Shown: positions 38,750 to 48,240, counted from the stretch's first letter. The stretch: DNA of 64,000 nt from an uncultured Sutterella sp. (GCA_944392755.1 CALXXT010000012.1:25264-89263), one strand, 5' to 3'. The notes: generated from the sequence alone by a model not told the origin. Numbers and translations: made by a program.

Positions 38750-39694
38750 ATGACCCTCACCGAACTGAAATACGTCATTGCCGTTGCCCGAGAGCACCAC
38801 TTCGGACGCGCCGCCGAAAGCTGCGGCGTGAGCCAGCCGTCGCTCTCCGTCGCGATACGCAAGCTTGAGGAAGAGCTCGGCGTATCGATTTTCGAGCGTC
38901 GAAGTTCCGAGATCGCACTCACGCCGGTCGGCGAAAAAATCGTCGAGCAGGCGCAGCGCGTCATGGAGGAGAGCCGCCGCATCGCCGACATTGCGCACGA
39001 GGGACAAGATCCCCTCTCGGGTCCGATCAAGCTCGGCGTCATCTACACGATCGGGCCGTATCTCCTACCCGAACTGATCCGAGAGCTTTCGAGCGATCAG
39101 CCGAACATGCCGGTCTATCTTGAAGAGAACTTCACGTCGGAACTCCTTGAACGGCTGAAGACGGGTCAGCTTGATCTGGCCATCATGGCCGACACGATCG
39201 CCGACACGGGCTTCATGACGCTCGAGCTCTACAGCGAGGAGTTCGTCGTGGCGGTCCCCTCTCACCATCCCTGGGTGAACCGCAACTACGTGAACAGTTC
39301 GGAGCTGAAGGACCAAACGATGCTCCTTCTCGGCGCAGGCCACTGCTTCCGCGACCAGATCCTCGGCGTCTGCCCAGACCTCATGCGCTTTCAGGCGCAA
39401 GCGAGCGACGTGCAGCGCACAGTCGAAGGCTCGAGTCTGCAGACGATCTGCCACATGGTCGCGCAGGGGCTCGGCATCACGGTCCTGCCGGCTTCCGCGA
39501 TTCCCTACCTCTCCGGCTTCTCGAAGAGCCTTAAGATCATTCCCTTCAAGGCGCCCGTGCCGACCCGACGCGTACTTCTCGTCTGGCGCAAGAGTTATCC
39601 GCGCATGCAGGCCGTAGAAGCCGTGCAGGCTGCCGTTAATAAACTGCGCCTGAACGGCTGCCTGCCGCTTGACGAAAAACCCCGCATGCGCTGA
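38750..39694 (+). CDS. oxyR: Hydrogen peroxide-sensing regulator OxyR
   Basis: The 314-residue LysR-type regulator has a winged helix (MTLTELKYVIAVAREHHFGRAAESCGVSQPSLS) and an effector domain containing GHCFRDQILGVC. The two cysteines fall at residues 199 and 208, exactly the positions and spacing of the redox disulfide pair in E. coli OxyR. The family activates peroxide-defence genes. It is downstream of recG and may be co-transcribed. An OxyR in an otherwise anaerobic-looking genome suggests exposure to oxidative stress at a host surface. Confidence 0.95.
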   Translation: MTLTELKYVIAVAREHHFGRAAESCGVSQPSLSVAIRKLEEELGVSIFERRSSEIALTPVGEKIVEQAQRVMEESRRIADIAHEGQDPLSGPIKLGVIYTIGPYLLPELIRELSSDQPNMPVYLEENFTSELLERLKTGQLDLAIMADTIADTGFMTLELYSEEFVVAVPSHHPWVNRNYVNSSELKDQTMLLLGAGHCFRDQILGVCPDLMRFQAQASDVQRTVEGSSLQTICHMVAQGLGITVLPASAIPYLSGFSKSLKIIPFKAPVPTRRVLLVWRKSYPRMQAVEAVQAAVNKLRLNGCLPLDEKPRMR

Positions 39695-39723
39695 GATCAA
39701 CGCCAACGAACGGATTCACTCCC

Positions 39724-40875
39724 ATGCCACGCCGCACAGACACCACCCGCCGATTGGGCGACTTCGTTCAGGAAGCCCGCCATCGTTTCGGCACCACGTC
39801 CTTTGCCGACCGCATCGACATCCTCATTCGAATTCTTCTGATGGTGGTTGTCGCCGTCGGGTGCTACCTCATCATCGAGCCCTTTCTCACCGCGATTCTG
39901 ATCGCTGCCGTGCTCGCCGTCGTCACCTGGCCCGTTTTCGAGAAGATACGGCCGGGCGCGCACCGCACGGCAACCCCCGCGGCGATCCTCATGGTGGTCG
40001 GCATCATCGTCGTCTTCCTCATCCCGCTCTCCTTCGCGCTCATCGCGATCACGCAGCAGCTCCCGAAGCTCACGAACCTCATCGGCGGCTACGTGAAGAA
40101 TCCGATGCCCCTCATTGACGCCACGACGGACATTCCATACGTGGGGGCCTGGCTGCACGCTCAGCTCATCGACGCGATCGACCCGGCCGCCTTCTCGCAC
40201 ACGGTGCAGCGCATGATCGAACCCGTCTCGACCTGGGTTCTCAACGCCGCGGTGAACATCGGAGGCGGCCTCGTGCAGCTCGCGCTCGTCACCTTCATCG
40301 TCTTTTTCTTCTACCGCGACGGTCCCTGGTTCACGGACCGCATCAAGGCGCTTCTCGAGCGCGTGAGCGGCGGCATCGCGCAGGAAATCACGGGGATTCT
40401 CGTCAACACGACGCGCTCGGTCGTCTTCGGACTCGTCGGCACGGCCATCGGTCAGGGACTCGTCGCCGGAATCGGCTTTTGGATTGCAGACGTGCCGGGC
40501 ATTCTCGTCTTGAGTTCGGCCGTCTGCCTTCTCTCCGTCGTGCCGATCGGGCCTCCCCTCATTTGGCTGCCTGCCGCAGCCTGGGTCTACAGCCAGGGCA
40601 ACATCGGCATGGCCGTCTTCCTCGTTCTTTGGGGCACGCTCGCCGTCTCGAGCGTCGACAACTTTCTGAAGCCGCTCCTGATCTCAAGAGGTTCGTCGTT
40701 GCCGATTTCGCTCATTTTCCTCGGCGTTTTCGGCGGAGTGATCGCCTTCGGCTTCCTCGGCGTCATTCTCGGGCCGCTCCTCCTCGCGATCGGCTGCGCG
40801 CTCTTCCAAGCGTGGCTGCGCCGGCCGGCCGAATCGCTGAAAAACGCGCCGCCCGCCAAAGGCGAAAAAGCGTAA
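39724..40875 (+). CDS. AI-2E family transporter (PerM/YdiK-like)
   Basis: The 383-residue inner-membrane protein has about eight hydrophobic segments with the AI-2E family features: an early helix pair (IRILLMVVVAVGCYLIIEPFLTAILIAAVLAVVTW), the loop FIVFFFYRDGPWF, and the C-terminal PIGPPLIWLPAAAW and FGGVIAFGFLGVILGPLLLAI. Members have been proposed to export AI-2 or act in ion homeostasis; the function here cannot be fixed. It is 29 bases downstream of oxyR and ends at a shared terminator with orn. Confidence 0.88.
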   Translation: MPRRTDTTRRLGDFVQEARHRFGTTSFADRIDILIRILLMVVVAVGCYLIIEPFLTAILIAAVLAVVTWPVFEKIRPGAHRTATPAAILMVVGIIVVFLIPLSFALIAITQQLPKLTNLIGGYVKNPMPLIDATTDIPYVGAWLHAQLIDAIDPAAFSHTVQRMIEPVSTWVLNAAVNIGGGLVQLALVTFIVFFFYRDGPWFTDRIKALLERVSGGIAQEITGILVNTTRSVVFGLVGTAIGQGLVAGIGFWIADVPGILVLSSAVCLLSVVPIGPPLIWLPAAAWVYSQGNIGMAVFLVLWGTLAVSSVDNFLKPLLISRGSSLPISLIFLGVFGGVIAFGFLGVILGPLLLAIGCALFQAWLRRPAESLKNAPPAKGEKA

Positions 40876-40889
40876 CCCGAGGAAAAAAC

Positions 40890-40915
40890 GAAGGCCCGCT
40901 CTCAAGCGGGCCTTC
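40890..40915 (+). terminator. Convergent terminator between AI-2E gene and orn
   Basis: GAAGGCCCGCT/AGCGGGCCTTC (40890-40900 and 40905-40915) with loop CTCA. A-rich sequence on the left gives a U-tract for minus-strand orn transcripts; the right flank CTGCTTTG is weakly U-rich. Confidence 0.8.
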
Positions 40916-40947
40916 TGCTTTGAGGGAGCGCAACGCAGGGCGGATCC

Positions 40948-41514
40948 TCAAATCTTCATCACGTCGCGCCGGTAGTAGCGCAGCTCCTCGATGCTTTCTC
41001 GGATGTCGGAGAGCGCCTGGTGCTTCGTCGTCGACTTTCCGACCCAGGCCTTCTCGGGCGCCCAGCGCCGCACGAGCTCCTTGATCGTCGACACGTCGAT
41101 CGAACGGTAGTGGAACCAGCGCTCCATGCGCGGCATCCATCGCGCCATGAAGCGGCGGTCCTGCCCAATCGTGTTGCCGCACATGGGGCTCTTGCCTTCG
41201 GGAACATAGCGGCGGAAAACTTCAATGAAGATGTCGCACGCCTCCTCTTCCGTGACGGTGCTTTCCTCGACGCGGCGCACGAGCCCCGAGCGCGTGTGGG
41301 TTTCGGTATTCCAGGCGTCCATCCCGTCCATCACGGACTTCGGCTGATGAACGGCGACGACGGGACCTTCGTGAAGAATGTTGAGATTCTTGTCCGTGAT
41401 GATCGCGGCGACCTCGATCACGCGATTCACCTCGGGCTGCAGACCTGTCATCTCCATGTCGATCCAGATCAAGTTGTCGTCGGCATAAGACGGATCGCGA
41501 TCCGATTCGGCCAT
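40948..41514 (-). CDS. orn: Oligoribonuclease
   Basis: The 188-residue DEDDh exonuclease has the acidic motif WIDMEMTGLQPEVNRVIE, the central CGNTIGQDRRFMARWMP, and the C-terminal HQALSDIRESIEELRYYR with catalytic His and Asp. It degrades 2-5-mer RNAs and pGpG. ATG 41514 (MAESDRD) has GGGAG upstream; the frame is open for 432 further codons antisense to feoB, which are not coding. It is convergent with the AI-2E gene and divergent from feoA. Confidence 0.96.
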   Translation of the reverse strand: MAESDRDPSYADDNLIWIDMEMTGLQPEVNRVIEVAAIITDKNLNILHEGPVVAVHQPKSVMDGMDAWNTETHTRSGLVRRVEESTVTEEEACDIFIEVFRRYVPEGKSPMCGNTIGQDRRFMARWMPRMERWFHYRSIDVSTIKELVRRWAPEKAWVGKSTTKHQALSDIRESIEELRYYRRDVMKI

Positions 41515-41674
41515 AGCGCTTCTCCCGAAAATTGCAACTGTAGGAAGGGAGAGTTTAGCGGTCCGACGCCTTTTGCGCTTTTCCGAATCGCGCCCGCCGC
41601 GCCTCGCTACAATGCATTTCCACAAAACGGAGCCGAGCGCATTTTCCTCTCGGCCCGCCGACCATACGCAAATC

Positions 41675-41932
41675 ATGACCCCTACCCCATCCCCGAGCCC
41701 GGATCTCATGCCCCTCAGCGGCATCGAAAAGGGCGGTCGAGCCGTCGTCGAGCGCTTTAATCTCCCCGAAGCCCTCACGCGCCGTCTGCAGATCCTCGGC
41801 CTCACGCTCAAAACCGAAGTCGAAGTGGTCGGCCGCAAGGGCCGCGGCGTCGACATTCTCAAGTGGCGCGGCGCGCGCTTCGCGCTCGGCGCACCCATCA
41901 CGCAGTCGATTTTCGTGAGGAGAAAGCCGTGA
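41675..41932 (+). CDS. feoA: Ferrous iron transport protein A
   Basis: The 85-residue SH3-like protein has the FeoA pattern: MPLSGIEKGGRAVVERF, then RRLQILGLTLKTEVEVVGRKGRG and GARFALGAPITQSIFV. FeoA supports FeoB-mediated Fe(II) uptake. ATG 41675 or ATG 41708 (MPLSGIEKGG) could be used; neither has a strong ribosome-binding site. Its TGA overlaps the GTG of feoB (GTGA), implying translational coupling. A TACAAT at about 41611 may be a -10 element. No Fur-box-like dyad was recognised upstream. Confidence 0.9.
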   Translation: MTPTPSPSPDLMPLSGIEKGGRAVVERFNLPEALTRRLQILGLTLKTEVEVVGRKGRGVDILKWRGARFALGAPITQSIFVRRKP

Positions 41933-43992
41933 CACCGGAGCATGAACTCACCATTGCCTTCATCGGCAACCCGAACTGCGGCAAAACGACGCTCTTCAAC
42001 GCCTACACGGGCGCGAACCTCAAGGTCGCGAACTGGCCCGGCGTTACGGTCGAAAAGGTCGAAGGGGAAATCCGCGACCCGCATGACCCGCAGAAGAAAG
42101 TCCGGCTCATCGATCTCCCGGGCACCTACAGCCTTACCTCCTACACGATGGAGGAGCGGGTCTCTCGGCGATGCATTCTGAAGGGTGAAGTCGACGTCGT
42201 CATCAATGTGGTCGACGCTTCCGCCCTCGAGCACAGCCTCTACCTCACGCTGCAGCTTCTTGAACTCGGCAAGCCCGTCGTCCTCGCCCTCAACATGATG
42301 GACGTCGTCGAAAAGCGCGGCATGGACATCGACTGCCGCCGCCTCGAGCAACTGCTCGGCATTCCGGTGCTCCCCGTTTCCGCCCGCCGCCGTGCGGGAC
42401 TCGACGTTCTGCTCCATGCGGCCGTTCATTACAGCGGCAGGATCGAACCCGACCGCGAGGTTTACGGCCTCGGCTCCATGCCCGCCTTCGACATCCAGGC
42501 GACGACGATGCGCTATTCGCCCGAGATCGAATCGCAGATCGAAGAAACGATGCGGCGCTTCCTCGAAGCGTACCCAAAGGGCCGCAACGTGCGCTGGCAC
42601 GCCATGAAGCTTCTTCAGGGAGACGACGCCGTTGAGGAGAACCACCCCGGAGTCCTTCCCGAGGGCTATACCGAAGAAAATGCACGGGACTTCGAAAACG
42701 AGGTGATCCGTGAGAAATTCCAGCGCATCGAAGGCATCATCGATCAAGTGGTGCTCCAAAAGAGCCGTCAGGACCGGCTCACGGACCGCGTCGACGCTGT
42801 CCTCACGCACCCCGTCTGGGGAATTCCCGTCTTCCTCATCGTCATGGCGGCAGTCTTTGCCCTCACCTTTACGCTCGGCGACTGGCTGAAGGGCTTCATT
42901 GAACTCGGCATCGCCGTCCTCTCGGAAAAATCGGCTGAACTTCTATCGAGCTTCGGCGCCTCCGAAGCGGTCGCGTCCCTTCTTCTCGACGGCGCCTTGG
43001 GCGGCGTCGGCACGATCGTCTCGTTCCTGCCCAACATATTCTTTCTCTTTCTCTCGCTCGCTTTTCTTGAAGACAGCGGCTACATGGCGCGCGTCGCCTA
43101 CGTGATGGACGGCATCATGAGCCGGCTCGGCCTCTCGGGGCGCGCCTTCATTCCGATGCTCCTCGGATTCGGATGCACGGTTCCCGCCATCATGGCCTCA
43201 CGGGCGCTCGAAAACCGACGCGACCGCTTCAAGGTGATGCTCGTGACGCCCTTCATGAGCTGCAGCGCGCGTCTGACGATCTACATTCTCTTCGCGGAGA
43301 TGTTCTTCGGCTCGAACGCGGGAATCGCCGCGTATTCGATGTACATCATCGGCATTCTCGTCGCGATCTCGATCCTTGCGGGCATCAAGGCGTTCGAAAA
43401 GATCGACGCCGAAAACTGGCTCCTCATCGAATTGCCCGACTACAAGATGCCCGATGCGCGAACGGTAGCCATCTATGTCTGGGAGAAGATCAAGGACTAC
43501 CTGGGCAAGGCGGGCACCACGATCTTCGCGGCCACGATCGTCATCTGGGCGCTTCTCAACTTCGGTCCGAACGGCTGGACGAGCGATATGAGCCAAAGCT
43601 TCGGCGCCTCGCTCGGCCGCGCGCTCGTGCCGCTCTTCGAGCCCGCCGGGCTCGGCTTCTGGCAGATTTCGCTCGCGCTCATCGCGGGCATTTCCGCCAA
43701 AGAGGTCGTCGTCTCAAGCTGCGCCATTCTTTTCGGGGTGCTCGACGCCGAATCGGCGAGCGGGATGTCGGCCTTCGCGGAGAATCTCCGCGCCATCGGC
43801 TTCGGACCGCTCAACGCGTTCTGCCTCATGGTCTTCTGCCTCCTCTACACCCCCTGCGCGGCTACGCTCGCGACCATCCGCCGCGAGTCGGGCAGCTGGA
43901 CCTGGACGGGCTTCACGGCCTTCGTGCAGCTTGCGGCGGCGTGGCTAGTCTCCTGCGCCATCTGGCAGACCGCGCGTCTTTTTGTAGGCTGA
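41929..43992 (+). CDS. feoB: Ferrous iron transporter FeoB
   Basis: The 687-residue protein has an N-terminal G domain (G1 GNPNCGKTT at 13-21, G3 DLPGTYSL, G4 NMMD), a GDI helical region, and a membrane domain with the Gate motifs (SFLPNIFFLFLSLAFLEDSGYMARVAYVMD and FGCTVPAIMASRALE). It transports Fe(II) across the inner membrane under anoxic conditions. GTG 41929 was chosen: GAGG precedes it and it overlaps the feoA stop; an ATG 22 codons upstream lies within feoA. A Cys-rich small membrane protein follows after 3 bases. Confidence 0.97.
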   Translation: MTPEHELTIAFIGNPNCGKTTLFNAYTGANLKVANWPGVTVEKVEGEIRDPHDPQKKVRLIDLPGTYSLTSYTMEERVSRRCILKGEVDVVINVVDASALEHSLYLTLQLLELGKPVVLALNMMDVVEKRGMDIDCRRLEQLLGIPVLPVSARRRAGLDVLLHAAVHYSGRIEPDREVYGLGSMPAFDIQATTMRYSPEIESQIEETMRRFLEAYPKGRNVRWHAMKLLQGDDAVEENHPGVLPEGYTEENARDFENEVIREKFQRIEGIIDQVVLQKSRQDRLTDRVDAVLTHPVWGIPVFLIVMAAVFALTFTLGDWLKGFIELGIAVLSEKSAELLSSFGASEAVASLLLDGALGGVGTIVSFLPNIFFLFLSLAFLEDSGYMARVAYVMDGIMSRLGLSGRAFIPMLLGFGCTVPAIMASRALENRRDRFKVMLVTPFMSCSARLTIYILFAEMFFGSNAGIAAYSMYIIGILVAISILAGIKAFEKIDAENWLLIELPDYKMPDARTVAIYVWEKIKDYLGKAGTTIFAATIVIWALLNFGPNGWTSDMSQSFGASLGRALVPLFEPAGLGFWQISLALIAGISAKEVVVSSCAILFGVLDAESASGMSAFAENLRAIGFGPLNAFCLMVFCLLYTPCAATLATIRRESGSWTWTGFTAFVQLAAAWLVSCAIWQTARLFVG

Positions 43993-43995
43993 GTC

Positions 43996-44178
43996 ATGTC
44001 CGCAGCCGACCTCATCGTTCTCCTTCTCGTCGGCGCGGCGCTGGCCGCCGCGTGGGCGCTGCGCGGCGGCTTCGGCTGTTCGGGTCAATGCTCAGGGTGC
44101 AGGCGGTCGTGCTCGAAACCCAATCCGCCGTCGAAACGCATCGTGCGGATCATTCCGAGAAGCCGCGTCGGCCGATGA
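43996..44178 (+). CDS. FeoB-associated Cys-rich membrane protein
   Basis: This 60-residue protein has one N-terminal helix (LIVLLLVGAALAAAWAL) followed by a Cys cluster CSGQCSGCRRSC and a basic tail. It matches the small FeoB-associated Cys-rich proteins that occupy the FeoC position in many feo operons. It starts 3 bases after feoB. It may carry a metal or an iron-sulfur cluster that tunes FeoB, but this is inference. Confidence 0.85.
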   Translation: MSAADLIVLLLVGAALAAAWALRGGFGCSGQCSGCRRSCSKPNPPSKRIVRIIPRSRVGR

Positions 44179-44260
44179 GCATTCCTGCCTGCGGGCATGC
44201 GCCCCGTCGCTTAGAATTTCCGTTCCCACCACCGAGCTGAACATAGCCAATCCAACGTCG

Positions 44261-45643
44261 ATGCACGTCACGCCGAGCACTCTCGAGCACGTCCTCATCA
44301 TCGCCGCAACGGGCTTCGTCCTTGTCGAGAGCCTCCTTGCGGCCTTTCACACGCACGCCGCCGAACGCGCGGGCGAGTCCGTGCCGGAGCGCTTTGAGCG
44401 CAAGCTCTCGGACGCCGCTCACCTCAAGGCCGCTCAATTTACAAGCGAACTCACCCAGGCAAACCTCATCCGCGTTTACCTCTCCGCCTTTTTCGCCATC
44501 CTCATGACATTCGGGGGAGGATTGACGCTTCTAGCGAGCTTCGCCTCGAGCCTCACTCAGCGCCCCGCCGTCGCAGAGTGGCTTCTGCTCGCTTTCGTGA
44601 CGGCGCTGCTCGCCTTCATCGACTTTCCGTTCCACTGGTACGAAAACTTCCGCGTGCGCGAACGATACGGCTACATGCGGGAGGAGCGCAGCGCCTGGAT
44701 CGCCAAGAACGCGAAGGCAACCTTCGCAGGCTGGCTCATTGAACTTCCCCTCATTGCGCTCCTTCTGGCCCTTTTTGAGTCGGCGGGCGACGACTGGTGG
44801 ATCGCCGCCTGGGCGGTTTGGATCGCCTGGCTTCTCTGGCGATGGAAATTCACGGCCATGAAGGGACTTTTCTGGGGACGGCGCGCCAAACGAATTGACG
44901 ATCCGGAGCTGCGCCGGTTGGTGGCGGAACTTCTCGCCGACCAAGGCTTCGAGATGCTCGACCTTTGCATCATGACGAAGCCGGCTTCCTGGAAGCACTC
45001 GCATGTGGTGCTCGCCGGGTTCGGACGTGAACGACGCGTCGTCGTCTTCGCGCATGCCGCAAGCAAGCTCAATCACCGCGAAATCCTCGGCCTCATTGCC
45101 CACGACATCGGACACCTGAAGCACTTCCACGCCTGGGTGCGCATTTTTGTATACGCAGCTGCGGGCTGGCTCGTATGCCGGTTCGCCGGTTGGGGATCCG
45201 AGCACTCGGCCTTCTTCGAGGGGTTCGGCCTCTCCCCCTGGGTCTCCTACTACCTTGACGGATCCCACGCCGGATTCGTCGCAGCGGTCGCCATCGTTGC
45301 CTTTCCGGTGCTCTTCTATCCGCTACAGCCCATCGTGAACGGCTTTGCGAGGGCCATGCAGTACGACGCGGACACCTACGCGGCGAAGCTCGTCGGCGCC
45401 GATGCCGTCATGGAGGCGCTTGTGAAGCTGCACCGGGACTACGCGACGACGCTCACCCCTTCGCGCCTTTATTCCCTCTTTCACTACTCGCGCCCGCACG
45501 CCGGCATGCGCGTCGCACGTTTGCTTTCGCTCGTCGAAAGCGGCCGCGTGCCGCTCCACATTTCCAAAGAGGGCGAGAAGACTGCCGCCGAGCAGTCGGA
45601 AGTCACAACACTCCGAGGAATCAACTACCCATGGCCAAGCTGA
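44261..45643 (+). CDS. M48 (Ste24-like) membrane metalloprotease homologue with altered active site
   Basis: The 460-residue protein has the Ste24 layout: several helices (about 12-30, 70-125, 155-195 and 295-360), the GYMREERSAWIAKN loop, and SHVVLAGFGRERRVVVF. The metal site deviates: the usual HExxH reads HDIGH (281-285), and the Glu zinc ligand of the ExxxD segment is Gln367 in AMQYDAD (365-371). Both substitutions suggest lost or greatly reduced proteolysis. Active family members cleave membrane-protein or prenylated substrates. Its 3' end overlaps rsgA by 13 bases. No frameshift or stop is seen, so the gene appears maintained. Confidence 0.86.
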   Translation: MHVTPSTLEHVLIIAATGFVLVESLLAAFHTHAAERAGESVPERFERKLSDAAHLKAAQFTSELTQANLIRVYLSAFFAILMTFGGGLTLLASFASSLTQRPAVAEWLLLAFVTALLAFIDFPFHWYENFRVRERYGYMREERSAWIAKNAKATFAGWLIELPLIALLLALFESAGDDWWIAAWAVWIAWLLWRWKFTAMKGLFWGRRAKRIDDPELRRLVAELLADQGFEMLDLCIMTKPASWKHSHVVLAGFGRERRVVVFAHAASKLNHREILGLIAHDIGHLKHFHAWVRIFVYAAAGWLVCRFAGWGSEHSAFFEGFGLSPWVSYYLDGSHAGFVAAVAIVAFPVLFYPLQPIVNGFARAMQYDADTYAAKLVGADAVMEALVKLHRDYATTLTPSRLYSLFHYSRPHAGMRVARLLSLVESGRVPLHISKEGEKTAAEQSEVTTLRGINYPWPS

Positions 45644-46566
45644 AGCACCCTCGAGAATCCGATAGGAAGCCCGCCCTGCGAGGATTGGTGGTGGGGGCTC
45701 ACGGCCGACACTTTCACGTCGAGCTTGCCTCCGGCGAACGCATCGAAGCGCATCGACGCGGCAAGAAGGGCGACGTCGTCGTCGGCGACGTCGTCGGATG
45801 CACGAATCCGACATCCGGCGTCGCCGCCATCGAAACGATCGAACCCCGTCGATCGCTCCTCTACCGATCGGACGAATGGCGGGTGAAGGCGCTTGCCGCC
45901 AACATCGACCAAACGGCAATCGTCTTCGCCGCGCGGCCCACCTTCAATCCGTGGTTCATCTGGCGCGCGCTCCTCGCTGCGCACGAAGCGGGCATCGAAG
46001 CCTTTGTCGTACGCAACAAAACCGACCTTGAGGATCCGGAGGGACGTGCCGCGGCCCAATGCCGGCTTCTGGCATCGATCGGTCACGACGTCGTTGAAAT
46101 TTCGGCCGAGGCCTCCCCCGACGATGCGCGCAAGAACCTTCTCTCGCGCATGGAGGGCCGCTCTACGCTTCTCGTCGGCCAATCGGGCATGGGCAAGTCG
46201 ACGATTCTCAACCTGCTCATTCCCCATGCGGCCGCGCACACGCAGGCCTTCTCGGAAGCGCTCGACCTCGGACGACAGACGACGACCGCCTCGCGCTGGT
46301 ACCACACCGAGGAGGACGGATGGTCGGGCGCCATCGTCGACACTCCCGGCTTTCAGGAGTTCGGCCTCGCGCATCTCACCCTCGACGACGCGCTCGCCGC
46401 GATGCCTGACATTGCGGCATACGCCTCAGGGTGCCGGTTCTTCAACTGCCGGCACCTGCACGAACCGGGATGCTCGGTGAAGTCTGCGCTCGAATCGGGG
46501 AAGATCGATCCCGCACGCTACGCCTTCTACGAACGGCTTGCCGAGGAAATCGACCGTCGGTCGTAA
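45631..46566 (+). CDS. rsgA: Ribosome small-subunit-dependent GTPase A
   Basis: The 311-residue circularly permuted GTPase has an N-terminal OB domain, then G4 (RNKTD) before G1 (GQSGMGKST) and G3 (DTPGFQEF). The C-terminal zinc motif is CRFFNCRHLHEPGC. RsgA promotes late 30S maturation. ATG 45631 lies within the end of the M48 gene, so translation is likely coupled. The M48-rsgA neighbourhood next to orn is common in betaproteobacteria; here the feo genes separate orn from it. Confidence 0.95.
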   Translation: MAKLKHPRESDRKPALRGLVVGAHGRHFHVELASGERIEAHRRGKKGDVVVGDVVGCTNPTSGVAAIETIEPRRSLLYRSDEWRVKALAANIDQTAIVFAARPTFNPWFIWRALLAAHEAGIEAFVVRNKTDLEDPEGRAAAQCRLLASIGHDVVEISAEASPDDARKNLLSRMEGRSTLLVGQSGMGKSTILNLLIPHAAAHTQAFSEALDLGRQTTTASRWYHTEEDGWSGAIVDTPGFQEFGLAHLTLDDALAAMPDIAAYASGCRFFNCRHLHEPGCSVKSALESGKIDPARYAFYERLAEEIDRRS

Positions 46567-46730
46567 GCCTTCTGCAAAAATCCTGAACCCGCCCTCCAAA
46601 TTCCGCAGTGGAAGCCGCCGCGAACACCTATACTAGGAAGTTCAAGCATAAAAATTCGACTTCCTCGTTCAGGCACAGCCTCGGTTCGCCTGACGAAGGC
46701 ATTGAAAGACCTCGACGGAGTCCCGCCCTC

Positions 46731-48215
46731 ATGTTCTCGAATCCTACAGCGGTCACCTTCATCGGCTACCTGATCATCATGGTGGCCGTCGGCTTTTTCG
46801 CCTACTACTACACCCGCAGCTACTCGGACTACATCCTCGGAGGACGCAGCCTTGGCGGCATCGTCACCGCACTCTCGGTGGGCGCTTCCGACATGAGCGG
46901 CTGGCTCCTCATGGGGCTCCCGGGCGCCGTGTTTCTCTCCGGCATTTCGGAAAGCTGGATCGCCATCGGCCTCATCATTGGTTCCTGGCTCAACTGGCGC
47001 TTCGTCGCCGCGCGGCTGCGGCTCTACACCGAAAAGGCGCACAACGCGCTCACGCTGCCCGACTACTTCACGCACCGCTTCGAGGACGACAAAAACCTCC
47101 TGCGCATTGCGGCCGCAGTCGTAATTCTTCTCTTCTTCACGATTTACTGCGCTTCGGGCGTGGTGGCGGGCGCGCGCCTCTTTGAGAACGCCTTCGGCAT
47201 GCCCTACGGCCAGGCGGTGATCATCGGCGCCGCGGTGACGATCTGCTACGTCTTCGTCGGGGGCTTCCTCGCCGTGAGCTGGACGGACACGATCCAGGCC
47301 GCGATCATGTGCATCGCCCTCATCGTGACGCCGGTCGCCGTCGCGATCGACTGCGGAGGTCTCGGCGCCACGGTCGACCGCGTCGCCTCGATCGACCCCA
47401 AGATGGTCAACATGATCTCGGGACAGACTTGGGCGGGCATCGCCTCCTGTGTCTTCTGGGGGCTCGGCTACTTCGGGCAGCCCCACATCCTCGTGCGCTT
47501 CATGGCCGCCAAATCGATCAAGGTCATCCCGAATGCGCGCCGCGTCGCGACCCTGTGGATGCTCTTCTGCCTCGCAGGCGCCGTCGGCGTAGGCTTCTTC
47601 GGCGCGGCCTATTTCGCGCAGCACCCCGAACAAGCGGCGCTTGTCAACGAGAACCATGAGCGCGTCTTCATCGTACTCTCGTCGCTCCTCTTCAACCCCT
47701 GGATTGCGGGCTTCCTCATGTCGGCCATTCTCGCGGCCGTCATGTCTACCCTTTCCTGCCAGCTGCTCGTCTGCTCCTCAACCCTCACGGAAGACTTCTA
47801 CCGCCAGTTCATCCGCCCGAAGGCGAGCCATCGCGAACTCATTTGGGTCGGCCGAAGCATGGTGCTGGCGATTTCGGTTCTGTCCGTCTGGATGGCAAGC
47901 GACCCCGACAGTCTCGTGCTCTCGCTCGTCTCCTATGCCTGGGGCGGTTTCGGCGCAGCCTTCGGCCCGGTCATCCTCATCTCGGTCTGGTGGAAGCGCA
48001 TGACGCGCAACGGCGCCCTCGCCGGCATGATCGTCGGCGCCGTGACGGTGCTCGTCTGGAACCACTACGCATGGTTCAACCTCTACGAAATTTTGCCGGG
48101 CTTCGTCTTCGCCTCGATCGCGATCTTCGTCGTGAGCCTTCTCGACAAGACGCCGCCGAAGACCGTCACCGACACGTTCGAAGCGGTCGAAGCGCAAATG
48201 CAGCGCGCCTCCTGA
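46731..48215 (+). CDS. putP: Sodium/proline symporter
   Basis: The 494-residue sodium:solute symporter (E. coli PutP 502) has about 13 helices and PutP-like segments: SDYILGGRSLGGIVTALSVGASDMSGWLLMGLPG, PDYFTHRFEDD, GGFLAVSWTDTIQAAIM, FGQPHILVRFMAA, SAILAAVMSTLSCQLLVCSS and LVLSLVSYAWGGFGAAFGP. It imports proline with sodium. ATG 46731 was chosen; the frame is open 41 codons upstream without helices. It ends at a strong terminator and appears monocistronic. Confidence 0.94.
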   Translation: MFSNPTAVTFIGYLIIMVAVGFFAYYYTRSYSDYILGGRSLGGIVTALSVGASDMSGWLLMGLPGAVFLSGISESWIAIGLIIGSWLNWRFVAARLRLYTEKAHNALTLPDYFTHRFEDDKNLLRIAAAVVILLFFTIYCASGVVAGARLFENAFGMPYGQAVIIGAAVTICYVFVGGFLAVSWTDTIQAAIMCIALIVTPVAVAIDCGGLGATVDRVASIDPKMVNMISGQTWAGIASCVFWGLGYFGQPHILVRFMAAKSIKVIPNARRVATLWMLFCLAGAVGVGFFGAAYFAQHPEQAALVNENHERVFIVLSSLLFNPWIAGFLMSAILAAVMSTLSCQLLVCSSTLTEDFYRQFIRPKASHRELIWVGRSMVLAISVLSVWMASDPDSLVLSLVSYAWGGFGAAFGPVILISVWWKRMTRNGALAGMIVGAVTVLVWNHYAWFNLYEILPGFVFASIAIFVVSLLDKTPPKTVTDTFEAVEAQMQRAS

Positions 48216-48240
48216 GGCCCTGCCGCTCGACCACTTCAGG

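Noticed and set aside
41515-41674. Possible Fur box before feoA
   Set aside because: No GATAAT-type dyad repeats could be found in the interval; only a weak -10-like TACAAT was seen.
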